A program made the translations under genes and the position numbers. A model generated the notes under the pieces. That model searched no databases and was not told the DNA's origin. It was given only the letters and a program-made list of their open reading frames with translations. Positions 24,487 through 33,338 of a stretch of DNA of 64,000 bases are shown in pieces; the stretch's first letter is position 1; the number at the start of each line of letters is the position of its first letter. The stretch lies in NCBI RefSeq assembly GCF_000160835.1, contig NZ_GG700738.1, forward strand, positions 33,071 to 97,070, written 5' to 3'. The DNA comes from Limosilactobacillus antri DSM 16041 (GTDB taxonomy: Bacteria; Bacillota; Bacilli; Lactobacillales; Lactobacillaceae).

Positions 24487-25449
24487 ATGGCATTAAAATA
24501 TACGGTTTTAGGTGCTGGCGCCATGGGATTACGCTTCGGGGTGTTGTTACAGGAGCTGGCCCATGCGCAGGTCGACTTTGTGGATAACTGGCAGCCCCAG
24601 GTGGACACGGTTAAGCAGCAGGGCGGCGTTTACGTTTCCCGGGACCACGAGGACCGTCACCTGGTCCCAATCAAGATTTATTCTCCAGAAGAGTACGCGG
24701 GTGACCCAGACGTGTTCATCGTGTTTGCTAAGCAGATGACGCTGCAGGACCTGTTGGAACGGAGCGCCCACTTCTTCCATCCCGACCACCAGTACGTCTT
24801 CTCGGGGATGAACGGGATGGGCCACATCGAAAAGATCAACCAGTATTTCCCGAAGGAACACGTGGTGGCGGGAACCTGCCTGATCGGGACCGTCCTCAAC
24901 AAGGCTGGTGACGTGGACTTTATCGGCAAGGCCGGTGCCGGCTCGATTAACATGGCGGCCCAGACCGGGACGGCCGATGACCGGGTTAAGGAGATCGTGG
25001 CGGACTTTACCGCGGCAAACATCAATCCCCACTTAACCGACAACTTCTACGGGACGTTACTGACGAAAGTCGTCTTTAACTCCGTTATCAACACCATCTG
25101 TACCCTGTTTGAAATTCAAATGGGCCAGTTTATTGACTACGATGGTGCGGAAAAGTTGGGCAAGCAGTTAATCAACGAGGCCTTTGATGTGGCCGAGCGG
25201 GCCGGAATCCAGCTGCTCAGCACCCGGGAAGAGGAGTGGCAGACAATCAAGTACGTCAGTGAGGTCACCAACCCGCTCCACTACCCGTCGATGTACCAGG
25301 ACATGAGTAAGGACCGGCCGACTGAGGTCGACTACATTAACGGCTATATCTATGACCTGGGTAAGAAGTATAACTACGAAGCGACGACCCACGATTTCTT
25401 ACGTAATTTGGTCCACCTAGCGGAAAACACCCGCAAGTTCAGGAAATAA
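24487..25449 (+). CDS. 2-dehydropantoate 2-reductase (ApbA/PanE) family protein
   Basis: This 320-residue protein starts with the NADPH-binding GAGAMGLRFG (residues 8-17). An MNGMGH segment and the C-terminal-domain motif TKVVFNSVINTICTLF follow; the catalytic Lys is the one in that motif. The length and two-domain plan fit ketopantoate reductase, an enzyme of pantothenate synthesis. Many lactobacilli lack the rest of the pathway and carry several paralogues acting on other 2-oxo acids, so the physiological substrate is uncertain. AAGGAGG lies before the ATG. Monocistronic, with a strong terminator downstream. Confidence 0.85.
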   Translation: MALKYTVLGAGAMGLRFGVLLQELAHAQVDFVDNWQPQVDTVKQQGGVYVSRDHEDRHLVPIKIYSPEEYAGDPDVFIVFAKQMTLQDLLERSAHFFHPDHQYVFSGMNGMGHIEKINQYFPKEHVVAGTCLIGTVLNKAGDVDFIGKAGAGSINMAAQTGTADDRVKEIVADFTAANINPHLTDNFYGTLLTKVVFNSVINTICTLFEIQMGQFIDYDGAEKLGKQLINEAFDVAERAGIQLLSTREEEWQTIKYVSEVTNPLHYPSMYQDMSKDRPTEVDYINGYIYDLGKKYNYEATTHDFLRNLVHLAENTRKFRK

Positions 25450-25523
25450 AAAGTGTCGCTGTAACCCGGCTCTGGGTTGCGCCGCGCAGCCTCTTTGGGC
25501 CTTGACAATATTCGGAATTAGCA

Positions 25524-25566
25524 AGCGGCTGGTGAGAAAATTTTACTTTCTCACCAGCCGCTCGTT
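25524..25566. terminator. bidirectional terminator, perfect 16-bp stem
   Basis: AGCGGCTGGTGAGAAA (25524-25539) pairs exactly with 25547-25562 and is flanked by T/A tracts. It serves the plus-strand reductase gene and the minus-strand ClC gene and shares its left arm with the terminator at 15598. Confidence 0.9.
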
Positions 25567-25601
25567 TTAGTTACGATTAAGATACGACATTTCCAGTCAT
25601 G

Positions 25602-26933
25602 CTAGTTAGCAAACATTTCCCTGCGCAGGGCGGCGTAAATCGGCTGCCCGCCAAGCAGGTTGCTGGTAATATAAGCGATAAAGGTCAGAATCGTCATTGG
25701 CAGAATTTGGTCGACCGAGCCGACCATTTCGGTAAGCAGGGTGATCGCGGTGAATGGTGCCTCCTCAATTGAACCGAAGTAGGCCGCCATTGAAATGACG
25801 ATGAGGTTTAAGTAACAGGACAGCGGAATAATGTTTTGGCGGATCATAATGATCCCGACAATCGCCCCGATCAATGCTCCTAAAACCAGGATCGGCATAA
25901 AGATCCCGCCGGGGACGGAGGCGCCATAGCTAATCATGGAGAAGCAGAAGCGAACGATAAAGAAGACAAGCAGGAGGCCGAGCAGTGCGGTGAGGTGCTG
26001 GGACTGGTTAAGGCTGGCAATGTATGAGATGAAGTCATGACTGCCGCCCAGGATTTTCGCATTCCATAAACCAATCGGGATCACTAAGAGCAATGGAATT
26101 AAACAGTGGTAGATTGCGGGCAGCTTAATTTTGCTGTACCACCAGCGCAAATTTAGCAGGGTGTACTGGTAGCCAAAGCCCAGCAGGCCGATCAAAATGC
26201 CGAGGAGGACTATCCAGGGATAGCTGCTCTGCGGCAAATTAGCATGGAGCGGGAGGTACAGGCACGGCCGGACCCCAAAGAATAAAATTGTCACGGCGTC
26301 GGACGCAATTGCGGCGGCCAAAGCGGTAATGCAGCCCTGGGGGTGGAAGTCAAACGTAATTTCTTCAAGCAGGAAAATAACGCCGGCTAGGGGCGCACTG
26401 AACGCTGCCGAGAGCCCGGCCGCGACGCCGCACTCCAGGAGAAAGCGTTTTTCCTTATCACTCATGCGGCTACGCTGGCCGAGCAGCTGGCCGACACAGG
26501 CCCCCATTTGAATGCAGGGCCCCTCACGGCCTAAGAAGAGCCCGGGACAGATTGCCAGGAGCCCGCCAACAAACTTGCGCCAGAGGACGCTCCAGGCGTT
26601 CATCCGGTGTTCGTCTAATAGGATGGCTTCAATTTGGGGCACGCCGGAACCGGTAAGGTCCAGCAGGGCGGGCTTGAGAATGCGGCTTAGCACCAGGCCG
26701 ACCGCCAGAGTCCCCAGTATGTACAGGATGATGTAGTGGGGGTGGCTAGTCATGAACGGGTAAACGACCATTAGCAGCTTTAAAGTATGGTCGATGATCC
26801 ACCGAAAAACACTAACGATTAGCCCCGTTAGGATGCCGATGATGATTCCCCGCCAGATTAAGGAAATGAATGCCATTGACATGGGCTTGTTTAATACATC
26901 GCGGGAACGCTTAATGGGTTGGCGATTGCTCAC
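25602..26933 (-). CDS. ClC-family chloride channel or Cl-/H+ (F-/H+) antiporter
   Basis: The 443-residue membrane protein has all three ClC pore motifs: GSGVPQIE (first filter loop), GREGPCIQMG with the gating glutamate, and GGIFMP (third filter loop). LLEEITFDF and the C-terminal SIEEAPFTAI segment are also typical. There is no CBS domain. The length is that of bacterial antiporters that exchange chloride for protons in acid resistance; fluoride exporters of the CLC-F branch usually have a different (GREGT/N-type) filter, so chloride is more likely. It is divergent from a CPA2 cation/proton antiporter, suggesting a local pH/ion-homeostasis pair. Confidence 0.9.
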   Translation of the reverse strand: MSNRQPIKRSRDVLNKPMSMAFISLIWRGIIIGILTGLIVSVFRWIIDHTLKLLMVVYPFMTSHPHYIILYILGTLAVGLVLSRILKPALLDLTGSGVPQIEAILLDEHRMNAWSVLWRKFVGGLLAICPGLFLGREGPCIQMGACVGQLLGQRSRMSDKEKRFLLECGVAAGLSAAFSAPLAGVIFLLEEITFDFHPQGCITALAAAIASDAVTILFFGVRPCLYLPLHANLPQSSYPWIVLLGILIGLLGFGYQYTLLNLRWWYSKIKLPAIYHCLIPLLLVIPIGLWNAKILGGSHDFISYIASLNQSQHLTALLGLLLVFFIVRFCFSMISYGASVPGGIFMPILVLGALIGAIVGIIMIRQNIIPLSCYLNLIVISMAAYFGSIEEAPFTAITLLTEMVGSVDQILPMTILTFIAYITSNLLGGQPIYAALRREMFAN

Positions 26934-27160
26934 AGTAAGACCTCCTTGGTTTAGGATGGAATAATTGCTTTAGATAATCTTGGTTAAGAAATTGGAAAGG
27001 GGACAATGAAGGTGCGTTTGCGGCGAACCCACTGAAAAGCCCTTTTCTCCACACTCCTTATTATAACGTTAATTATCAAAGCTGTCGTCGTTAATTCATA
27101 ATCCAAGTTATGCTATGATAGGGCATAGTGATTTTTTTAGATTAACGTGGAGGATTAGAT

Positions 27161-28333
27161 ATGGAGTTTATTGCCACCCTAGCAGGGCTGCTGCTGCTAA
27201 CACAAATTGTGGCGCACTATTGCCGGCGGATTGAGATTCCCGAAGTAATCGGGCAGATTCTCGTGGGGATTCTCGTGGGGCCGGCGGTTCTTAACTGGGT
27301 GCACCTGAATGCCATGATGAATGAGTTTCAGGAAATCGGGGTCATCATTTTAATGTTTATCGCTGGGCTGGAGAGCGACCTGTCCCAGCTGAAAAAATAC
27401 CTCAAGCCGGCCTTCTTCGTAGCGGCGGCGGGCGCACTGGTACCGGTCTTAATTATGGCCCCGGCCAGTTATTTCTTCGGCTTCACGAAAACGGAGTCGG
27501 TCTTTATCGGGGTCATTTTTGCGGCCACGTCCGTCAGCATTTCCGTGGCGGTCCTGCGGGAGTTTAACCAGCTGAGCAGCCGGGAGGGCGCTACCATTCT
27601 CGGGGCGGCGGTGGCGGATGACATTATTGGCGTAATGATGCTGTCGGTTATGATTAGTGTCATCAACGGCGAGGGCGGCAACGCCCACAGCAGCCTGCCC
27701 CTCTGGCTGGCCCTCTGCTTGCAGGTCCTGTTCTTCGGGGGGACCTACCTCCTGGTAAGGTGGCTGGCGCCATACCTGATGCGGATTAGTGAACACATGC
27801 TGACCGAGGCGGCCCCCTCCGTTATGGCGATGATTATCTGCTTGGGGATGGCCGCAATTGCCCATTACGTTGGCCTGAGCGGGGCGGTCGGTTCCTTCTT
27901 CGCTGGAATCGCGGTCGCCAATACCCACCGCAAGGAAACGATTGACCGGAGCTTTGAACCAATCGGCTATGCAATCTTTATCCCGCTCTTCTTCGTCAGC
28001 GTCGGTCTTAATATGCGCTTTGACAACATTTCGGAGTCGCTCGTGTTTGTAATTGTGATGACGATTCTGGCCTGCCTGACGAAACTGATCGGTTGCGGCG
28101 CCGGTGCCCGCTTAGCCGGTTTTAACATGACCAGCTCCTACGTGGTCGGCAGCGGAATGGTGGCCCGGGGGGAAATGGCCCTGATTACGGCCCAGATTGG
28201 CTACGAGGCCCACCTGCTGTCGTCAATGTACTACTCTGACGTCATTACCGTGATTATTTTGGCGACGGTCTTGGCACCATTCATTTTGAAGCATTCATTA
28301 AAAAAGCTACCCACGGCGCCAGGTGCAGATTAG
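27161..28333 (+). CDS. CPA2-family cation/proton antiporter (NapA/KefB-like)
   Basis: The 390-residue protein has about 12 membrane segments and no C-terminal TrkA-N domain. The ion-site double aspartate occurs in GAAVADDIIGVMML, as in electrogenic Na+/H+ antiporters such as NapA. VIGQILVGILVGP and FIAGLESDL are family landmarks. It probably exports Na+ (or exchanges K+) for protons. An extended -10 TGCTATGAT at 27111-27119 is the likely promoter. A GAGGCG hairpin with six T follows the gene. Confidence 0.87.
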   Translation: MEFIATLAGLLLLTQIVAHYCRRIEIPEVIGQILVGILVGPAVLNWVHLNAMMNEFQEIGVIILMFIAGLESDLSQLKKYLKPAFFVAAAGALVPVLIMAPASYFFGFTKTESVFIGVIFAATSVSISVAVLREFNQLSSREGATILGAAVADDIIGVMMLSVMISVINGEGGNAHSSLPLWLALCLQVLFFGGTYLLVRWLAPYLMRISEHMLTEAAPSVMAMIICLGMAAIAHYVGLSGAVGSFFAGIAVANTHRKETIDRSFEPIGYAIFIPLFFVSVGLNMRFDNISESLVFVIVMTILACLTKLIGCGAGARLAGFNMTSSYVVGSGMVARGEMALITAQIGYEAHLLSSMYYSDVITVIILATVLAPFILKHSLKKLPTAPGAD

Positions 28334-28342
28334 TTTAGGGGT

Positions 28343-28367
28343 GAGGCGAAAACGCCGCCTCTTTTTT
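28343..28367 (+). terminator. terminator after the CPA2 antiporter
   Basis: GAGGCG pairs with CGCCTC around AAAACGC; six T follow. Confidence 0.8.
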
Positions 28368-28446
28368 ATTTATGCGAAACGTTATGGTTAGGGACAATAA
28401 AATGCTAAAATGGATAGTCATAAAAATTGAGAAAAGAGGGGCTTGA

Positions 28447-30765
28447 ATGGAAGCAGGAGAACAACGGGCGGAGCAAGCGCGGGTGGACCAGGTCGAGCGG
28501 GAGATCAAGCGTCAGGTCGCCACGGCGGAACAGGCGGTTGACGAAGCCCACCAGGAAACCCGGGCGGTAGAAAAGAATTATAGCGAAAACGCCTCGATTA
28601 ACCGCTACGAAGTCGATGATATTGCCGAATCGCGGTCGGAGCTGGAACAGCAACGGCGGCTGGTCTCCCAAGCGGCGGAAAATGAAAACATCATCAACCA
28701 CCAGTTGCGGACCCTGCAAAATCTTCAGGGGTCCCCATACTTTGGGCGGATCGACATCCTAGACCCGGGGGAAGACGAACCGGAACGCCTGTATATCGGG
28801 ACTGCCTCCCTCATGAACAGCGACCGGACGGACTTTTTGATCTATGATTGGCGGGCGCCCATCTCTGGAGTTTACTATAACGGTACCCTGGGCAAGGTGC
28901 AGTACGAAACACCAGCTGGTACCCAGTCGACCGAGCTGGTTAAAAAGCGGCAGTTCACCATCAAAGATGGGCGGATCACGAACATGTTCGATACCAATGA
29001 AACGGTAGGGGACGAGCTGCTTCAGGCAGCGCTGGGAGCCCAAAATGACCAGTACATGCACAACATCGTGGCAACGATTCAGCAGGAGCAGAATAACATT
29101 ATCCGCAACACGAGCAGTGACCTCTTGCTGGTGCAAGGGGTGGCCGGTTCCGGGAAAACCTCGGCGATTTTACAGCGGATTACCTACCTGCTTTACCACA
29201 GCCGGGCTGACCTGAACGCCGACCAAATCGTTTTATTCAGTCCCAACAACCTCTTTAGCCACTATATCTCAGAGGTCCTGCCGAGCTTGGGAGAGCGGAA
29301 CATGCGGCAAGTAACGTTGGCGGGCTTTTTGCGGCGCCGCTTTGAGGGGCTGCAAGTGGAAACCCTCTTTGACCGCTATGAAGAGCGGCAAAGCGAAGCG
29401 ACGGCTGCGCACGCGGCAGCTGACTTTCTCGAAAGTGCCACGGTGATGACGGCGGTGCGCCAGTACGTTCACCAGTTGCCGGCCGACGAGGTTCAGTTTG
29501 CTAACTTGACCTTTAATAGCCAGGTCTTTTTCAGTGCCGACCATATTCGGGAACTGTACCAGGGGCTACCGGCTTCGCTGTCGGTTGCGGACCGGTTAGT
29601 TAAGCTGAAAAACCAGCTGATTCGCGAGCTCCAGCACCGGGTACGGGAGGAAGCCAAGAAAGATTGGGTGGCTAAGGCCCTCGACGAGTTAGACGTCCAG
29701 CAGCTGCACCGCCTATACGGTCAACGGTCGGTGGATGATTTCCCCGATGAGGAAGCCCAATTTGCCTACCTTGCCCGCAAACTTGCCAAGCGCCGCCTGC
29801 GGGTGGTCGCCGATGCCATTTACAATAACTACTTCATCGATTTTTATAACCAGTATGAGCGCTTCTTGCGGCAGGTCGCCCTGCCCCAAACGATTAGCAA
29901 CCGGGACTGGATCGGGGTGATCACCGATTACCAGAACGAGATCGAATACCACCGGATCAAGCTGATGCACACGGCACCCTTGCTGTACCTGCGGGATTTG
30001 ATAACCGGCAGTGGTCAGAACCGTGCTTTCCAGTATGTCTTTATCGACGAAATGCAGGACTACCCGCTGGCCACCCTGGTTTACCTCCGGCACGCCTTTC
30101 CTAAAGCCAAGTTTACTGTGCTGGGGGACAGTGAGCAGGCCCTGTTTAAGCCGCTCCAGCTCCCGCAGGCCATGCTCCAGGAACTGCGGACGGTGCTGGA
30201 TGCCAAGCACCCCCAGCTGATCGTCCTTAACCGCAGCTACCGGTCGACCACGGAAATTACCGACTTTGCCAAGGCCCTGCTCCCGGACGGCGACCAGATT
30301 ATTTCCTTTACCCGGCATGGTGCCAAGCCCCGCCTGCTGGTCCGGTATGACGACGCCGGCTTCAAGCAGGCCCTGTTGGAAAATGCTGTTCAGCAGCGGG
30401 CGGACCACGAATCGGTCGCGGTGTTAACCAAGAACCGGGAGCAGGCCCAGACAATCTATCGCTTTTTGCACCAGCACCAGCTGGACGGCCTGCACCTCTT
30501 GACGGCCCGGGACAGCGACCTGCCGACGGGGATTCTGGTCTTGCCGGTGTACCTGGCCAAGGGACTGGAGTTCGACGCCGTCATCGCCGCGGATGTTTCC
30601 GCAGCCAACCTGACAAACGTGGATGCCGTCGGGATGGTTTACACGATGGCCACCCGGGCAATGCACCAGCTGACCTTGCTGAGCAAGGGAGCGGTGACGC
30701 CCGCGATTAATTCCGCGGCGAGCCAGCAGCTGGTGATTGAGCACGAATTTGCCGATAAAAAATAA
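28447..30765 (+). CDS. helD: HelD-type RNA polymerase recycling ATPase (UvrD/Rep-like superfamily 1)
   Basis: This 772-residue protein begins with a Glu/Arg-rich coiled-coil arm (residues about 1-80), as in HelD, which enters the RNA polymerase secondary channel. A GRIDI.D beta segment (YFGRIDILD, YIGTASL, YDWRAPIS) follows. Walker A is GVAGSGKTS with Lys237, Walker B is FIDEMQDY, and later SF1 motifs include LNRSYRST and KGLEFDAV. HelD pries stalled or hibernating polymerase from DNA and can confer rifamycin tolerance in actinobacteria. The length matches the Bacillus protein (about 774). It is probably a single gene. Confidence 0.92.
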   Translation: MEAGEQRAEQARVDQVEREIKRQVATAEQAVDEAHQETRAVEKNYSENASINRYEVDDIAESRSELEQQRRLVSQAAENENIINHQLRTLQNLQGSPYFGRIDILDPGEDEPERLYIGTASLMNSDRTDFLIYDWRAPISGVYYNGTLGKVQYETPAGTQSTELVKKRQFTIKDGRITNMFDTNETVGDELLQAALGAQNDQYMHNIVATIQQEQNNIIRNTSSDLLLVQGVAGSGKTSAILQRITYLLYHSRADLNADQIVLFSPNNLFSHYISEVLPSLGERNMRQVTLAGFLRRRFEGLQVETLFDRYEERQSEATAAHAAADFLESATVMTAVRQYVHQLPADEVQFANLTFNSQVFFSADHIRELYQGLPASLSVADRLVKLKNQLIRELQHRVREEAKKDWVAKALDELDVQQLHRLYGQRSVDDFPDEEAQFAYLARKLAKRRLRVVADAIYNNYFIDFYNQYERFLRQVALPQTISNRDWIGVITDYQNEIEYHRIKLMHTAPLLYLRDLITGSGQNRAFQYVFIDEMQDYPLATLVYLRHAFPKAKFTVLGDSEQALFKPLQLPQAMLQELRTVLDAKHPQLIVLNRSYRSTTEITDFAKALLPDGDQIISFTRHGAKPRLLVRYDDAGFKQALLENAVQQRADHESVAVLTKNREQAQTIYRFLHQHQLDGLHLLTARDSDLPTGILVLPVYLAKGLEFDAVIAADVSAANLTNVDAVGMVYTMATRAMHQLTLLSKGAVTPAINSAASQQLVIEHEFADKK

Positions 30766-30831
30766 ATCGCTTTCATGATGGCGGGTGATATGGTACGCTA
30801 TCATTAGTGATTTATAAGGAGATGTTCCCTA

Positions 30832-31293
30832 ATGGTAAAAGATGAATATACGTTGGTATTGGTCAAGCCGGATGGTGTTAAAACCCGCCACATCGGGGAT
30901 ATTATTACTCGAATTGAGCGAAAGGGCTACACGATCGAAGCGCTCAAGATGATTATCCCAACTGAAGAAAAACTGCGTCAGCACTATGCCGACAAGGTTG
31001 ATAAGCCCTTCTTCCCTGAACTGTTGGAATACATGACGGAGGGCCCGATTGTCGGCATTGTGGTTTCCGGGACCAATGTCGTTCACGCCATCCACAACAT
31101 GGCGGGGGCAACCAACCCTGGTGAAGCCGAATGGGGAACAATCCGGGGCGACTACGGCCGGGAATGGCCAGATGGCAACCTGCGGAACATTATTCACACG
31201 TCAGATACGGTTGGGAGTGCCCAGCACGAAATTGGGATCTGGTTCCCGGAGTTTGACATTGAACAGGCCCGCAAGGCCCATTTGAACGACTAG
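30832..31293 (+). CDS. ndk: nucleoside diphosphate kinase
   Basis: The 153-residue enzyme balances NTP pools by transferring the gamma phosphate through a phosphohistidine. It shows YTLVLVKPDGV at the start, TIRGDYGR in the middle and the catalytic His122 in NIIHTSDTVGSA, as in all Ndk. It is slightly longer than E. coli Ndk (143), with a variant insertion REWPDGNLRN where others have D..RN. Several lactobacilli lack ndk, so its presence is mildly informative. RBS AAGGAGATG; a terminator follows. Confidence 0.93.
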   Translation: MVKDEYTLVLVKPDGVKTRHIGDIITRIERKGYTIEALKMIIPTEEKLRQHYADKVDKPFFPELLEYMTEGPIVGIVVSGTNVVHAIHNMAGATNPGEAEWGTIRGDYGREWPDGNLRNIIHTSDTVGSAQHEIGIWFPEFDIEQARKAHLND

Positions 31294-31309
31294 CTAAAAA
31301 ATTGAGCGA

Positions 31310-31336
31310 GGCTGACCCCCAGTGGTTGGCCTTTTT
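31310..31336 (+). terminator. terminator after ndk
   Basis: GGCTGACC pairs with GGTTGGCC with wobble pairs; five T follow. Confidence 0.7.
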
Positions 31337-31366
31337 CTATCCAGTCAATGAAGGGATGAGATTAGA

Positions 31367-32224
31367 TTGAGCAAGAATACACAGCGTTGGGCAGCCGGCT
31401 TAGTGCTTGCGGCCCTAGCAATAATTGCTGGCTTTGCTTGGCACAGTCAGCAGCGGACAAGCCGCTTTGTGCAATCGACGACCCCGACCCTCTTCTTTCA
31501 TGGTGGCGGTTCTTCCTACCACGCTGAAGAGCAAATGGTTAGTGCGGCCAAGAAAGCGGGCGTTACCAAGACGGTTCTTCGGGCGGACGTTAATAGGAGC
31601 GGTCAGGTGACCCTGCACGGGACAATGCAGCGCCACGCCATTAACCCAATTGTTGAGGTGAACTACCAGGATAACCGGCAGTTAAACTTTCAAAAGCACG
31701 GGGAGTGGGCCGCTAACGTGGTTCGGGTCCTGCAGCAACGGTACGGAATTGATAAAGTTAACATGGTTGGCCATTCGCTGGGAAACATTTCAATTATTTA
31801 TTATGAGCTGCAAAACGGCCGGAATCCCCGGATGCCCCAGTTGCAAAAGCAGGTTGACATCGCGGGGCACTTTGCGGGATTAAATTTTGCCGGGATGCCC
31901 GCCGCAATTCGCCAGCCGCAAGGGCTCAAATTGGCGCAAAACGGCAAGCCCAATAAGATGAACGCGACTTATCGGGAGATGACCAAGGTCCGGCAAATCT
32001 ACCCCAAGGGGCAGGTAGCGGTGCTGAATATCGTTGGCGATGTTGGGCACGGTACTGATGGAACGGTTCCAAATGTGTCATCGCTCAGCCTCAAATACCT
32101 GGTGGCCAGCCGGGCCAAGTCGTACCAAGTAAAAGTCTTTCATGGAAAGAATGCCCAGCATTCTAAGCTTCATGACAATCCGGCGGTTAACCGCGCATTG
32201 ATTAAATTCTTGTGGGAAAAGTAG
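31367..32224 (+). CDS. DUF915-type alpha/beta hydrolase, membrane-anchored or secreted
   Basis: This 285-residue protein has an N-terminal hydrophobic segment (about residues 8-23, WAAGLVLAALAIIAGFAW), so it is exported or anchored outside. The core is an alpha/beta hydrolase: FFHGGGSSYHAEEQM near the start, the nucleophile in MVGHSLGN, VGDVGHGTDGTV with the acid, and KNAQHSKLH with the His. The domain matches the 'alpha/beta hydrolase of unknown function' (DUF915) of lactic acid bacteria surface proteins. The start codon is TTG at 31367 with a modest AGGGATGAG RBS, the weakest start call in this area. Confidence 0.8.
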   Translation: MSKNTQRWAAGLVLAALAIIAGFAWHSQQRTSRFVQSTTPTLFFHGGGSSYHAEEQMVSAAKKAGVTKTVLRADVNRSGQVTLHGTMQRHAINPIVEVNYQDNRQLNFQKHGEWAANVVRVLQQRYGIDKVNMVGHSLGNISIIYYELQNGRNPRMPQLQKQVDIAGHFAGLNFAGMPAAIRQPQGLKLAQNGKPNKMNATYREMTKVRQIYPKGQVAVLNIVGDVGHGTDGTVPNVSSLSLKYLVASRAKSYQVKVFHGKNAQHSKLHDNPAVNRALIKFLWEK

Positions 32225-32238
32225 TCTTGAAGAAGTAC

Positions 32239-32287
32239 CAAACGACCTCCAGCGTTCGGTTTTGCCGAGCACTGGAGGTCGTTTGAA
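32239..32287. terminator. bidirectional terminator between hydrolase and AraC regulator
   Basis: AAACGACCTCCAG (32239-32251) pairs with CTGGAGGTCGTTT (32271-32283). The loop GTTCGGTTTTGCCGA is related to that of the hairpin at 35581-35626. Confidence 0.85.
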
Positions 32288-32291
32288 TATA

Positions 32292-33122
32292 TTAGTACCT
32301 CGTCTGCCGGTACGCACTTGGACTAAAGCCGGTGTACCGCTTGAAGGCTTTGGAAAAGGTAAACTCGTCATGGTAGCCAACACCGCTGGCAATTTCCCGG
32401 ACCGGTGCGGTGGAGGCCCGGAGCAGCTGTCGGGCTTCTTCCATCCGTAAGCGGGTCAGGTAGCCCTGCGGAGAAACCGTCAGCCCCTTCTTGAAAATAG
32501 TGTAGAGGTAGCTGCGGGAGAGGCCCAGATGTTCACAGAGCCTGGCAACCGTACACGTACTGTACCGGTAGTTCTGTTCTAAATAACTTTGGGCTAACTG
32601 GAGGTGCTGCTGGGCCTTCCCGCCGGTGGGGGAAGCTTTCCCGGGAAATTCGGTGACCAGCTGGTAAAACATTTGGTAGGTCAGCGCTTCGGCAAGGATG
32701 TCGTTCGCCAGGGAATTTCCGCACTTGAGGGTGTCGTAGAGGCGGTTTAAGTACTGGCTGAACTGGCTGTCCTGGACCTGGCGCAGGTAGCGCTGGCTGC
32801 CGAGCTTGGAGCCGTCAAGCATCGTTTTAATCTTAGTACCCGTAAAGCCAATCCACAGGTACGTCCACGGTTGCTGGCCGTCTGCCTGATAAAAGCAGGG
32901 AACGTCTTTCGGCAGGAGGAAGACATCGCCGCGTTTGAGACTAACGGCGGGCCGGTTGGCAGACGAAAAGGTCCCCTGCCCAGCGAGGATGTAGTGGAGG
33001 ACGTAATTGCTGCGGACGTTGTTGCCCCGGAAAAAGTAATTTGGCGGGCAACTGTCCTGACCGATAAAGAGGACGTTGCTCTCCAAGTGGTTGGTATTCA
33101 GGTTCTTAAATTCACTGTCCAT
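32292..33122 (-). CDS. AraC-family regulator of the alpha-galactosidase gene (MsmR/RafR-like)
   Basis: The 276-residue protein has an N-terminal cupin sugar-sensing domain (about 1-150) and two C-terminal helix-turn-helix motifs: CTVARLCEHLGLSRSYLYTIFKK, then PVREIASGVGYHDEFTFSKAFKRYTGFSPSAYR, the AraC signature. Related proteins activate alpha-galactoside genes in the presence of melibiose or raffinose. It is divergent from an alpha-galactosidase, with a large inverted repeat between them. ATG 33122 is used since GGAGGAA precedes it; an in-frame ATG at 33140 is itself part of that RBS. Confidence 0.87.
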   Translation of the reverse strand: MDSEFKNLNTNHLESNVLFIGQDSCPPNYFFRGNNVRSNYVLHYILAGQGTFSSANRPAVSLKRGDVFLLPKDVPCFYQADGQQPWTYLWIGFTGTKIKTMLDGSKLGSQRYLRQVQDSQFSQYLNRLYDTLKCGNSLANDILAEALTYQMFYQLVTEFPGKASPTGGKAQQHLQLAQSYLEQNYRYSTCTVARLCEHLGLSRSYLYTIFKKGLTVSPQGYLTRLRMEEARQLLRASTAPVREIASGVGYHDEFTFSKAFKRYTGFSPSAYRQTRY

Positions 33123-33204
33123 AATGCTTGCTTCCTCCATGCTCCCGGTTAATATGTTTGGAAAAGATAAATCAATCGGATTGATTAAACTGCTCGTAAC
33201 AACT

Positions 33205-33246
33205 CATCCATGGCAAAATGTTTTTACAATCATTTTGCCATGGATG
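33205..33246. promoter_or_regulatory. perfect 16-bp inverted repeat between araC-type gene and alpha-galactosidase gene
   Basis: CATCCATGGCAAAATG (33205-33220) and its exact complement (33231-33246) are separated by 10 bases. It lies upstream of a TATAAT box (33284-33289) that has no good -35 box, as expected for an activator-dependent promoter. It is the likely operator of the AraC-type protein. Confidence 0.65.
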
Positions 33247-33295
33247 AAGCTAAATTGCTATGGATTGCCGGAATTTAGTTTAATATAATAGTAGC

Positions 33296-33309
33296 TGAAA
33301 GCGGATTCA
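33296..33309 (+). promoter_or_regulatory. cre-like site at the alpha-galactosidase promoter
   Basis: TGAAAGCGGATTCA fits the CcpA consensus at 13 of 14 positions and sits 6 bases after the -10 box (33284-33289), where CcpA would block transcription. Confidence 0.6.
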
Positions 33310-33338
33310 ACAATCACAAATAAAAGGGGTTATTCAAA

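Noticed and set aside
25602..26933. CLC-F fluoride exporter identity for the ClC gene
   Set aside because: The filter loops GSGVP, GREGP and GGIFMP follow the chloride-type enzymes rather than the fluoride branch.
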